NCBI GenBank assembly: GCA_015059405.1
Contig: SVAL01000009.1
Coordinates: 17,565 to 81,564, forward strand
Reading direction: 5' to 3'
Origin: Bacillota bacterium
Lineage (GTDB): Bacteria > Bacillota_I > Bacilli_A > RF39 > UBA660
Length of the DNA: 64,000 nt
Shown here: piece after piece, positions 44,232 through 52,613 of the stretch
Numbering within the stretch: the stretch's first letter is position 1
Layout: each line of letters opens with the position of its first letter
Position numbers and translations under genes: made by a program
Notes under the pieces: generated by a model
Seen by the model: only the letters and a program-made list of their open reading frames with translations
Database searches by the model: none
What the model was told of the DNA's origin: nothing

Positions 44232-46091
44232 ATGAATAATAATGGGGAACGCATAAATAAGTATAATGAAGTATTAATTAAGTATTTAAATGATTTAGTT
44301 ACGGGGTTAGAACCTAGTAATGAACTTAATAGTGAATTAATAGAAAGTGTTACTAATAACTTTAAAAAACAATTATCAGAAGTTAATTTAGATATTGCAG
44401 ATGATGGTGTTAAGACTTTATTAAGTAATGCATTAAAAGAATATATAAAAATATTAAAATATCATTTTGATCATAGTGATATTCATAAGATTGATATTAG
44501 TCATAGTAATAATTACAATATCAATTATGAAGTTAGTCAAGTAACTAATAACTTAGTTAATGCTGCTAATAATATAAATAAAATACCAGAATATATAAAT
44601 CTAGTTAATCGCATTAAAGCTACTTTAGTTGGGTACTTTGTACAAACATTTCCTAATGTTGAAGATGTAGAAGGTGTTTCTGAGAGAATCGTTAAAGATT
44701 GTATTATCAGTTGCTTAAATAATTTAAGTACTAGTAAGATAGATGAATTTAATACTAATACACTGCCTACTTTAATATCTTTAGGTGATGCGATTGATTA
44801 TGTTAAAGAAATAACTCAAGAAGATATAGAAGAAGCTAATCTTAAAATTAATGATGAGAGAGATGCATTTATTTATGAAAATATGGATGTTGAAATAAAA
44901 GAAGGATTTGAAAATGGAGTTGTTACTTTATCTGTTACTGATTCTATGGGAAAAACTACTCTTTATGAAGGAAGAGAAGCAATGGAAAAATTAGTTTCAT
45001 ATAATCAATTATTTGAAGCTAGTCGTCCTGGTAAAAAAGCTGATATTTCTAAGTGGGAACATTTATTAGAAAAAATGTATGAAGAAGATGCTCTTGATGA
45101 ACAAAGAAGAGCTAATAATCCTGTAGAAGTACCAGTTGATGATGGTATGGTAAATAATATGGATGATACAAATAGTTTCCCTATTGATAATACTATTCCT
45201 GTTGAAGATACAACTACTAATATAAATTCTAATAATGCTAGTGATTTAGATATTGCTAATACTACTAATTATGAAGAGACAAATGTTCCTAGTGAAGTTG
45301 CTCCTCCTACAGTAGATATTGTGGTTGATGATAGTAATAATAATAATTCTTCAGTAAATGTTACTAAGTTTAATAATAATCTTATTAAAGATATTGCATC
45401 TAATCCAATTTATGATAGTAGTTATAATATTCCTAGTAGCTCTGGTATGTCAGAAGCAGATACTATTTTAAGTAAAAATAGTATTCCTTTGGAACAAGAA
45501 CCTGTTAATAATACTATAGATACATCTTCTAACCAAAATGAACAAATGATAAAGAATTTCTTATCTAATTATGATATAGATGTAGATAATAATAATAATC
45601 CTACTTCTACTAATAAATTTATTACAGTAGATAACTCTAATGAAGTTGAATCTAATATTAATACTCCACCAACTACTAATAATTTTGCAAATGACTTTTT
45701 AAATGCAACTAGAAAAGTAGATGTTGTAGAAGAAAAAGTTGAAAGTAAGAAAGATGCTGAAATTCAAGAAATTAAAAGTATTATGGGTATTAGAGAAGAA
45801 AATAATGTTAATGATAAAGAAATATATAACGGAAGTTTCTCTTTTGTACCTAATTTTGATAATCCAAATCAAGAAAGAGATGACTTTATTAAAAGAGCTA
45901 CTGGTATTGATATAGAAGAAGATATAGATAATCAAGGAAGTTTATATTTAAAAGTTACTGAACCTACTGGTAGAGAACAAATTTATACAGGTAAAGAAGC
46001 AATTAATATGATTAGGAACTATAATAGAACTTATTTAGATGCTAATCCTGGTAAGAAAGTTGATACTTCTTTGATTGATAGATTTGAATAA
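44232..46091 (+). CDS. Hypothetical protein with an internally duplicated domain
   Basis: 619 residues. Residues 1-205 are helical. Residues about 208-280 (NDERDAFIYENMDV to KWEHLLE) and 547-619 (QERDDFIKRATGI to the end) are two copies of one roughly 70-residue domain, sharing (S/T)LSVTDxxGxxxLYEGREA / LYLKVTEPTGREQIYTGKEA-type strands and an AxPGKK(A/V)D turn. Between them is a disordered Asn/Asp/Ser/Pro-rich linker of about 260 residues. No membrane segment. Family unknown. The ATG follows TTGGTGATACT. It is divergent from the giant nucleotidyltransferase gene. Confidence 0.65.
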   Translation: MNNNGERINKYNEVLIKYLNDLVTGLEPSNELNSELIESVTNNFKKQLSEVNLDIADDGVKTLLSNALKEYIKILKYHFDHSDIHKIDISHSNNYNINYEVSQVTNNLVNAANNINKIPEYINLVNRIKATLVGYFVQTFPNVEDVEGVSERIVKDCIISCLNNLSTSKIDEFNTNTLPTLISLGDAIDYVKEITQEDIEEANLKINDERDAFIYENMDVEIKEGFENGVVTLSVTDSMGKTTLYEGREAMEKLVSYNQLFEASRPGKKADISKWEHLLEKMYEEDALDEQRRANNPVEVPVDDGMVNNMDDTNSFPIDNTIPVEDTTTNINSNNASDLDIANTTNYEETNVPSEVAPPTVDIVVDDSNNNNSSVNVTKFNNNLIKDIASNPIYDSSYNIPSSSGMSEADTILSKNSIPLEQEPVNNTIDTSSNQNEQMIKNFLSNYDIDVDNNNNPTSTNKFITVDNSNEVESNINTPPTTNNFANDFLNATRKVDVVEEKVESKKDAEIQEIKSIMGIREENNVNDKEIYNGSFSFVPNFDNPNQERDDFIKRATGIDIEEDIDNQGSLYLKVTEPTGREQIYTGKEAINMIRNYNRTYLDANPGKKVDTSLIDRFE

Positions 46092-46154
46092 TGATAATTT
46101 AAATTAAATGTATTAATATAGTTTATTTATTACATAATGATATTGGTGATAAAT

Positions 46155-46643
46155 ATGTACTATATTAATACTTTTTTATTTTATTCAATAATTGGACACA
46201 TCTTAGAAAGTTTTATTTATACAAAAATAGATAGTGGTATATTATATGGGTATTGGACACCTATTTATGGAATTGGTGCTTTATTAATTATTTTTATTAA
46301 TTTCTTTATATGTAAGAAGTTTAAAAATAAGTTAATTAGACCAATTATTTTATTTATATCTTGTTTTTTTATTTTAGGTTTATTTGAACTTATAAGTGGA
46401 TTAATACTAGAAAATGTTTTTGGAAGAATATTTTGGAATTATAGTGATGAAAGATTTTCAATATTTAAATATACTTCTTTAAAGATGATGTTTATATGGG
46501 GAATTAGTTCTGTTTTATTTATATATATAATCCATCCATTTATGAATTTAATTATAAAAAAAATACCAAAGTCAGTTTATCTAACTTTAGCATTTTTATT
46601 TATATTTGATTTAATTTATACATTAATTACTATTGGTAATTAG
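46155..46643 (+). CDS. Multi-pass membrane protein, CmpB-like putative ABC transporter permease
   Basis: 162 residues from the ATG at 46155 (after TTGGTGATAAAT); an earlier in-frame start at 46137 lies before this site. Four or five transmembrane helices. The conserved pattern SIIGHILESFIYT, GYWTPIYGIGALL, FELISGLILENVFGRIFWNYSDE matches the small ABC_trans_CmpB family, whose transport role is inferred rather than proven. Its stop overlaps the end of the converging fucO gene by 4 bases. Confidence 0.72.
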   Translation: MYYINTFLFYSIIGHILESFIYTKIDSGILYGYWTPIYGIGALLIIFINFFICKKFKNKLIRPIILFISCFFILGLFELISGLILENVFGRIFWNYSDERFSIFKYTSLKMMFIWGISSVLFIYIIHPFMNLIIKKIPKSVYLTLAFLFIFDLIYTLITIGN

Positions 46644-47791
46644 AATGATTTATTAAATAGTTCAATAATAGCTTCTTCTGATACTTCTCTTGGGTTTCCT
46701 CCAGTACATGGATCAACATAAGCTTTATGAGCAAGAACTGGGAAATCTTCTTGTTTTGCACCTACTTCACTCATGTGTTGTGGTACTCCAAGTCTTGTTT
46801 CTAAGTCACGGATTGCTTTAACAACCATAGCTACTGCTTCTTCATCAGATACGTTTTTCATATCTAAATCAAAACATTTTTCTCCCATAATTCTAAATTT
46901 ATCTGGACATACTACTCCATTCCATTCAAGAACATATGGTAAGAATAAACTACATGCAATACCATGTGGTACATCATATGTTGCTCCTAATTGGTGAGCC
47001 ATTGAGTGAACAATACCTAAACCAACATTAGAGAATCCCATACCAGCAATGTATTGTGCAAGTCCCATTTGTTCCATAGCTTTTTGATCTTTTTCAACCG
47101 CTTTTTCAATATTATGATAGATAATTCTAATTGCTTCTAAATGGAACATATCTGTCATTTCCCAAGCACCTTTAGTAATATATCCTTCCATAGCATGAAC
47201 TAATGCATCTAAACCTGTTGATGCAGCAGTAAGTCTTGGCATACCTGCCATTAATTCTGTATCAACAATTGCTAATACTGGAATATCTTTTGGATCAACA
47301 CAAACTAATTTTACTGTATTTTCTTCATCAGTAATTACATAGTTAATTGTAACTTCAGCAGCAGTACCAGCAGTTGTTGGTAAAGCTATAATAGGAAGAC
47401 ATCTATTTTTAGTATCTGCTACTCCTACTAAACTTCTTACATCTGCAAATTCAGGATTTGTCATAACGATAGCTATACCTTTAGCTGTATCAATAACACT
47501 TCCACCACCTACTGCAATTATATAGTCTGCTTGTGCTTCTTTACATTTAGCTACACCATCTTGAACATTCTTTATAGTTGGATTTGGTTTAATATCACTA
47601 TAAACTTCATAAGCAATACTTGCTGCATTTAAAGTATCCATTACCTTTCCAGCAACACCACAACTGATTAATGTATTATCAGTTACTAGTAATGCTTTTT
47701 TAAATTGTCTTGTATTAATTTCATTTACAAGAACTTCACGAGATCCCCATCCAAAGTATGAAGTCTCATTTAAAACGATTCTATTTGCCAT
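46640..47791 (-). CDS. fucO: Lactaldehyde reductase / iron-containing alcohol dehydrogenase (FucO-like)
   Basis: 383 residues, same length as E. coli FucO and similar along its whole length: MANRIVLNET, NPTI in the nucleotide fold, GGGSVIDTAKGI, LPTTAGTAAEVT, VDALxHAMEGYI-type LDALVHAMEGYITKGAW, GLGIVHSMAHQLGA with the metal His ligands, and CTGGNPREV at the end. It reduces L-lactaldehyde to 1,2-propanediol with NADH, the anaerobic end of fucose or rhamnose use. No other fucose gene is near; an aldehyde dehydrogenase homologue lies 574 bases upstream with a hypothetical gene between. GGAGGTAAATGAT precedes the start. Confidence 0.88.
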   Translation of the reverse strand: MANRIVLNETSYFGWGSREVLVNEINTRQFKKALLVTDNTLISCGVAGKVMDTLNAASIAYEVYSDIKPNPTIKNVQDGVAKCKEAQADYIIAVGGGSVIDTAKGIAIVMTNPEFADVRSLVGVADTKNRCLPIIALPTTAGTAAEVTINYVITDEENTVKLVCVDPKDIPVLAIVDTELMAGMPRLTAASTGLDALVHAMEGYITKGAWEMTDMFHLEAIRIIYHNIEKAVEKDQKAMEQMGLAQYIAGMGFSNVGLGIVHSMAHQLGATYDVPHGIACSLFLPYVLEWNGVVCPDKFRIMGEKCFDLDMKNVSDEEAVAMVVKAIRDLETRLGVPQHMSEVGAKQEDFPVLAHKAYVDPCTGGNPREVSEEAIIELFNKSF

Positions 47792-47878
47792 ATATCATTT
47801 ACCTCCATCTTTATTATATCAATACTTAAATATTTACCTAAATATTTATTTATATTTTTACAAATTTTTACATAGAAA

Positions 47879-47915
47879 AAGGTTAAACCAATTGTTTTTG
47901 TTTTGGTTTAACCTT
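47879..47915 (-). terminator. Strong terminator overlapping the end of the hypothetical gene
   Basis: Thirteen-base arms AAGGTTAAACCAA/TTGGTTTAACCTT with an 11-base loop and T-run on the minus strand. The stem encodes the last codons of the gene ending at 47883. Confidence 0.85.
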
Positions 47916-48308
47916 ATTTTTAATTAATAAGAAATCTTCCGCTAAAGAAGCTATTTTAGCTTTTTCTTCTAAACTTACTCGATCATTAAATAATACTTTT
48001 GATATTGCACTTCTATCCATATCAATTCTCATATCAGTATTTTCATATTTGACTTTTACACCTGTTGATATTAAAAAATCATGTAGTGCTTTAGTAATAT
48101 TAAATTTCCATTCTTGTTTATTATTAGTAGGAATTATAGAACTATATTTAGCAATTTTCACCTCATCAGATAATACTTCATCTAATATACTCATGAAAGT
48201 ACTTGGTAAAATAACGCTTTCATTATCATCTAAATCAAATACACTTTCTTTTTGAACTAGAATTAATTCTAAAATAAATGTTCTTAAAAAATCTTTTTCT
48301 GTCATCAT
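47883..48308 (-). CDS. Hypothetical cytosolic protein
   Basis: 141 residues from the ATG at 48308 (MMTEKDF), after AAGGTGTATAAA; a GTG at 48317 lies inside that ribosome site. Helical, with a charged C-terminal tail VKPKQKQLV. I recognise no family. It sits between the aldehyde dehydrogenase-like gene and fucO on the same strand. Confidence 0.5.
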   Translation of the reverse strand: MMTEKDFLRTFILELILVQKESVFDLDDNESVILPSTFMSILDEVLSDEVKIAKYSSIIPTNNKQEWKFNITKALHDFLISTGVKVKYENTDMRIDMDRSAISKVLFNDRVSLEEKAKIASLAEDFLLIKNKVKPKQKQLV

Positions 48309-48341
48309 TTTATACACCTTCTTAATCGTACTATAAAAATT

Positions 48342-48368
48342 AAAAAAATAGAAGAGTTTTTCTTCTAT
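48342..48368 (-). terminator. Terminator of the aldehyde dehydrogenase-like gene
   Basis: ATAGAAGA/TCTTCTAT stem with a 5-base loop, T-run on the minus strand; overlaps the stop at 48365. Confidence 0.75.
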
Positions 48369-49807
48369 TCTAAAACATTTTTTAAAACTGTTGTTTTTAC
48401 TAATGATAATTGCTCTAAAGTAGATGATACTCCTTCAGTACCAAATCCTGAATATTTCCATCCACCATAAGCCATTTCATTAGATCTATATTCTGTACTA
48501 CCATTAATAATAACAGTACCTGTTTCTAAGCACTCTGCTGCTTTAAAAGCTGTTTTTATATTTTTTGTAAATATAGATGATGATAATCCATAAGGAGATT
48601 CGTTTACTATCTTTATAGCTTCATTTATATCAGTAAATTCAATTATAGGGATTATTGGACCTAGTATTTCAATATTAGGTGCTATTGTATCTTTAGATAT
48701 ATTTATTAAAATAGTTGGTTCATAATAGTTTTTATCTCTTTTTCCCCCCATAACTATTTGTGCACCTAAATCTACTAGTTTGTTTACTTGTTCTTCTACT
48801 TTTCTTGCTGCTTCTTCATCAATTAAACAAGATAAATTATTACTTGTATCCATTGGACTACCATATTTCATTTTTGATATTTTTCTAATTAGTCCATTTA
48901 CAAAGATGCTTTTTACTTCTTTATGAACTAAAAATCTTTTAGTAGAAGAAGATGTTTGTCCCATATTATATAATCTTCCATTTATTGCTTCTTCTATTGC
49001 TAATTCGATATCAGCATCATTATTTACTATCATTGCATCATTTCCACCTAATTCAAGTAATACCCTTGTTAGATTTTTTGATGCACTTTCCATAACTTGT
49101 ATACCAGTTTTAGTAGAACCAGAAAAAGTTATTAGTTGTATATCAGGATGCATCGCAAGTGCATTTCCTGCTTGTTCTCCATTACCATGAACAACTTGAA
49201 GTACTCCTTCTGGTACTCCAGCTGTTCTTAGTAAATATACTATTTTTGTAATTGTTAATGGGGCTTTACATGATGGTTTTACAATCACTGTATTTCCCAT
49301 TATTAGTGCTGCAGGGACTTTGTGAGCAAATGTAATAACTGGAAAATTATATGGAAGTATTGCTGCTATTATACCAATTGGTTCTCTTGTAGTTAATTCA
49401 ATAGTACTTTCATTTTTACTATCTAAACCTCTTGGAATAACATTTCCATACATATGTCTTGCTTTTTCGATAAAAGCAGTTGTTAAATCAACTAAACACT
49501 CTATTTCTTCTTCTGATTCAGTTATATTTTTACCTGTTTCATTAGTTAATAGTTTTGCTAGTTCAAACTGTTCTTTTTTGACTAAATCTTTAAACTTTAA
49601 TAGTATCTCACAACGTTCATTGATAGTTATTCCAGACCATCTTTTTTTAGCTTTATCTGATAATTTAACTGCCTCATTAATATCATCAAAACTAGAATTA
49701 GGTATTGTATCTATAACAATACCATTATATGGATTATGGACTTTAATAACTTCTTTAGTTGAAGATGTTTTCCATTCATTTCCAATTAAATTTCTCACTT
49801 GGGTCAC
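48365..49807 (-). CDS. Aldehyde dehydrogenase homologue lacking the catalytic cysteine
   Basis: 480 residues, full-length ALDH fold. The NAD site (ILPYNFPVITFAHKVPAALIMGNT, TFSGSTKTGIQVME) and the general-base Glu (LELGGNDAMIV) are present. The nucleophile motif normally reads GQxCxxxKR; here it is GQTSSSTKR, with Ser286 where the Cys should be (codon TCT, complement of 48950-48952). Without that Cys it should not form the thiohemiacetal, so it may be a non-catalytic or altered-function homologue. Upstream of it is a giant unknown gene; fucO lies downstream on the same strand. No frameshift or stop is seen, so the gene is maintained. Confidence 0.85.
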   Translation of the reverse strand: MTQVRNLIGNEWKTSSTKEVIKVHNPYNGIVIDTIPNSSFDDINEAVKLSDKAKKRWSGITINERCEILLKFKDLVKKEQFELAKLLTNETGKNITESEEEIECLVDLTTAFIEKARHMYGNVIPRGLDSKNESTIELTTREPIGIIAAILPYNFPVITFAHKVPAALIMGNTVIVKPSCKAPLTITKIVYLLRTAGVPEGVLQVVHGNGEQAGNALAMHPDIQLITFSGSTKTGIQVMESASKNLTRVLLELGGNDAMIVNNDADIELAIEEAINGRLYNMGQTSSSTKRFLVHKEVKSIFVNGLIRKISKMKYGSPMDTSNNLSCLIDEEAARKVEEQVNKLVDLGAQIVMGGKRDKNYYEPTILINISKDTIAPNIEILGPIIPIIEFTDINEAIKIVNESPYGLSSSIFTKNIKTAFKAAECLETGTVIINGSTEYRSNEMAYGGWKYSGFGTEGVSSTLEQLSLVKTTVLKNVLE

Positions 49808-49820
49808 CCCACATTCTTTT

Positions 49821-52613
49821 TTATGTATTTATTTCTACTTTATCCCATTTTTCATCAGATAATAACCAATTTAGCGCTCTATGTCTTTCCATTACAACTT
49901 CTGCATTCATAATTGGTTCTTCATCATTAATTTTAGACTCAACACAATACCAATTGTAACGATATGTTAAATCTGCTAAATCTAATACTTCATCTACACT
50001 TCTTATTTTACATTTTTCTAAGAATTCACGATAACTATCACATGCAGATACAACTGCAGTTACTGAATCTGGTTCAACTAATGTATCAGGGAATGTTACT
50101 TCATCAATTAAACCTAAAGTCCATAATAGAATTACATAACTTTCAAATTGCCAAGATATTTGTATTGCTAAATCTTTGTCCATTTTTTCAAATAATAGTT
50201 TTTCATCTTTAGTCATTACATCTTTTACATTAAATGTTTCTAATAATTTATTAAAGAACTTTTTAGACTCTTTTACATATCTTTTCTTTTTATTACTTAT
50301 AATATCACTGGCAAAGTTACAACAAATACAAAGTACTATTGCTCTTTTAGCTATTTCATCTATAGTTTTACCAGTTATTTCATAACTACTCTTTATAGGT
50401 GGTAATTCATCAATATATGGAATTTGTTGTGCTTGTAAGATATTTATACTACGCATCTTTCGATCATGAGCTTCTACAAATTCACGACTATCTTCCCCTA
50501 TTTCAACATTATTAAGAGCTATATTAGCAAATGTTTGAATAGTTTCATCACAATATCCAGATATAGCTATTAAATAACCATATACATATATTGTTTTATA
50601 GAATTTACCATTTCCTAAAATAAATGTTTTTACCTCTAAATTATTTTCATTCTTAGTAGTATAAGAATCATGTAAAGTAGTATTGCTTGATTTAATATTC
50701 TTATCCATCCAAGTTTTTAATTTAGATTCATATTTTTCTTCATCTTCACATTTAAATAAGAATACTCTATAAATTAATTGGTTATCATTAACTATATCAA
50801 AAACATTAAATTCTCTAATTATTTTTTCACCTATATTAGCTGGGAATAAGAATCTAAATGATGCATGTCCATCAATATTGTGGAAATATTCATAGAAATC
50901 TTCGCTTGTATAGTTAGATGTTGCTTCTTTAACATTTTGTTCTTCTTGAACTTCTTCTGTTACATTAGGTACATCCATATTATTATTTTCTTCATCAGTA
51001 AGTGCAGCAATAAAAGGAACTGCTACTGGTGTTACATTTACTGCTACTTCATCTTCTAATACTTCTTCTTGAGTTTTTTCAACCTCAGAATCTGTTTCTA
51101 AAACTTCTTTAGAAGAAGATACATTTTCTTCTTGTTTTTCTTCTTCTGTATATTCTTTTACTAAATTTAATACAGTATCAAATTCACTATCGATTTCATT
51201 TTTAATTTCTTCATCTTCAGCATGATTATCTAACACTTTATCAAACTCTTTGTCTGTTTCATATTTTATTTCTTCATCAGCTGCGATTTCATCTAAAGTT
51301 TCTCCAAATTCTTCATCAAATTCTAATAATTCGATTTCCTCTTCTTCAGGTTGTTCTTCTTCTGTATATTGTTTTACTAAATCTAGAATTGTTTCAAATT
51401 CTTTATCTGTTTCTTGCTTAATTTCTTCATCAGCAGCGATTTCATCTAGAGTTTCTCCAAATTCATCATCAATATCTAAGATTTCGATTTCTCCCATCAT
51501 AGCTTTTTCTAAGAACATATCTAATTCTTCATTTTCTTCGTCTTCATCTTCTATACTTTCATCAAGAACTTGAATGAAGTTATTATCAATTTCTTTTTCT
51601 TCTTCTGATAGGAATTCATCTATTTCTAGATCAATATTCATATTATTTTTAATTTCTTTTAAAATATTTATAATTACATCTTCAACACTAGAAATACTAT
51701 AGTGTTGGCATAGATCTATATATGCATATTTATTTTTTACTTTAACTAATAAAGTTGATTTAGAATTTGTTTTGTTTTCTGTATTCATTCTCATTAACTG
51801 AGGCATATTAGTATAAAGAATTCTTTCTATTTCATCAAATAAATCTTCATTTATTTTTATAAATTTAAAACTTCCATTTAACTTATTTAAATATATTTCT
51901 TTTTCTATAATACTAATACCAGAATTTGTATTTCCTCTATCACATGAATATCTTAAATATAATTCTGGAGTTAGTATACTTTTATATTTACATTCTGTTT
52001 CTATTAGAATTTGGGCTAGAGATTTTTCTTCATTTATAACTGTTTTTTCCTCTATGCTGTAATCATTATTATTTAAGTTAGAATCATCTACATATATAGG
52101 TGGATTAAGTGGTTCAAATACTTTAATTGTATTTAATACTTCATTCATTTGTTTAAAATTAGAATCGTTTGTGATTGCTTTTTTATCAAATGCTTTATTT
52201 CTTATATCAACATTAATAGTAAAATTAACAATCATACCATTTATTAAACAAAAGTTATGCATTATTTTATTAGTGTCTGTTTCTAATACTAATTGATGCA
52301 CTTTTATTTTATTTATTTCATTTGTTTTTTGATATAAAACTTGGTACTTATCTTCTAAATTTAGTTTTTCAAAGAATTTATTAAAACTTCTAGTTTTAGA
52401 AAATCCACTAAATACACCTGTTAGAGATGAAAACTTATTTACTACAAATATAAATAATGTATTATCATTTATACCTAGATCTTCATAAGAAGATTTTTTT
52501 ACTTCCATCCAAGTATCAGGAATAGTGATAGAGAATCCAATATTTTTATTTGTATAAGTAATATTATTTATTTCTTTTTTAATTTCTTTTCTCTTACTCT
52601 TAGTATTCATCAT
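49821..52613 (-). CDS. Giant acidic-repeat protein A (DcrB-like N-terminus)
   Basis: About 930 residues from the ATG at 52613, supported by GGTGGTGAAT; a GTG at 52625 lies in the ribosome site. Residues about 25-165 are a PsbP/DcrB-like domain (IGFSITIPDTWMEV). Residues about 370-540 are acidic repeats: a 21-residue unit of the form DxEFxxxLDxxAxDEEIKxEx, seen as DDEFGETLDEIAADEEIKQE, DEEFGETLDEIAADEEIKYE and DKEFDKVLDNHAEDEEIKNE. About 590-740 is a second beta-rich domain (HASFRFLFPANIGEKIIREF). No signal or helix. It starts 14 bases inside the end of gene B, which carries the same repeat. Confidence 0.7.
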   Translation of the reverse strand: MMNTKSKRKEIKKEINNITYTNKNIGFSITIPDTWMEVKKSSYEDLGINDNTLFIFVVNKFSSLTGVFSGFSKTRSFNKFFEKLNLEDKYQVLYQKTNEINKIKVHQLVLETDTNKIMHNFCLINGMIVNFTINVDIRNKAFDKKAITNDSNFKQMNEVLNTIKVFEPLNPPIYVDDSNLNNNDYSIEEKTVINEEKSLAQILIETECKYKSILTPELYLRYSCDRGNTNSGISIIEKEIYLNKLNGSFKFIKINEDLFDEIERILYTNMPQLMRMNTENKTNSKSTLLVKVKNKYAYIDLCQHYSISSVEDVIINILKEIKNNMNIDLEIDEFLSEEEKEIDNNFIQVLDESIEDEDEENEELDMFLEKAMMGEIEILDIDDEFGETLDEIAADEEIKQETDKEFETILDLVKQYTEEEQPEEEEIELLEFDEEFGETLDEIAADEEIKYETDKEFDKVLDNHAEDEEIKNEIDSEFDTVLNLVKEYTEEEKQEENVSSSKEVLETDSEVEKTQEEVLEDEVAVNVTPVAVPFIAALTDEENNNMDVPNVTEEVQEEQNVKEATSNYTSEDFYEYFHNIDGHASFRFLFPANIGEKIIREFNVFDIVNDNQLIYRVFLFKCEDEEKYESKLKTWMDKNIKSSNTTLHDSYTTKNENNLEVKTFILGNGKFYKTIYVYGYLIAISGYCDETIQTFANIALNNVEIGEDSREFVEAHDRKMRSINILQAQQIPYIDELPPIKSSYEITGKTIDEIAKRAIVLCICCNFASDIISNKKKRYVKESKKFFNKLLETFNVKDVMTKDEKLLFEKMDKDLAIQISWQFESYVILLWTLGLIDEVTFPDTLVEPDSVTAVVSACDSYREFLEKCKIRSVDEVLDLADLTYRYNWYCVESKINDEEPIMNAEVVMERHRALNWLLSDEKWDKVEINT
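51180..51500 (-). repeat. Degenerate 63-base repeats encoding a 21-residue acidic unit (protein A)
   Basis: At least three recognisable copies of the unit DxEFxxxLDxxAxDEEIKxEx, with two half-copies (DKEFETILDLVKQYTEEE, DSEFDTVLNLVKEYTEEE). Unit length is a multiple of three, so recombination keeps the frame. Confidence 0.65.

Noticed and set aside
46640..49807. Propanediol or fucose microcompartment operon
   Set aside because: No shell protein, dehydratase or fucose gene is present; the ALDH homologue lacks its Cys.
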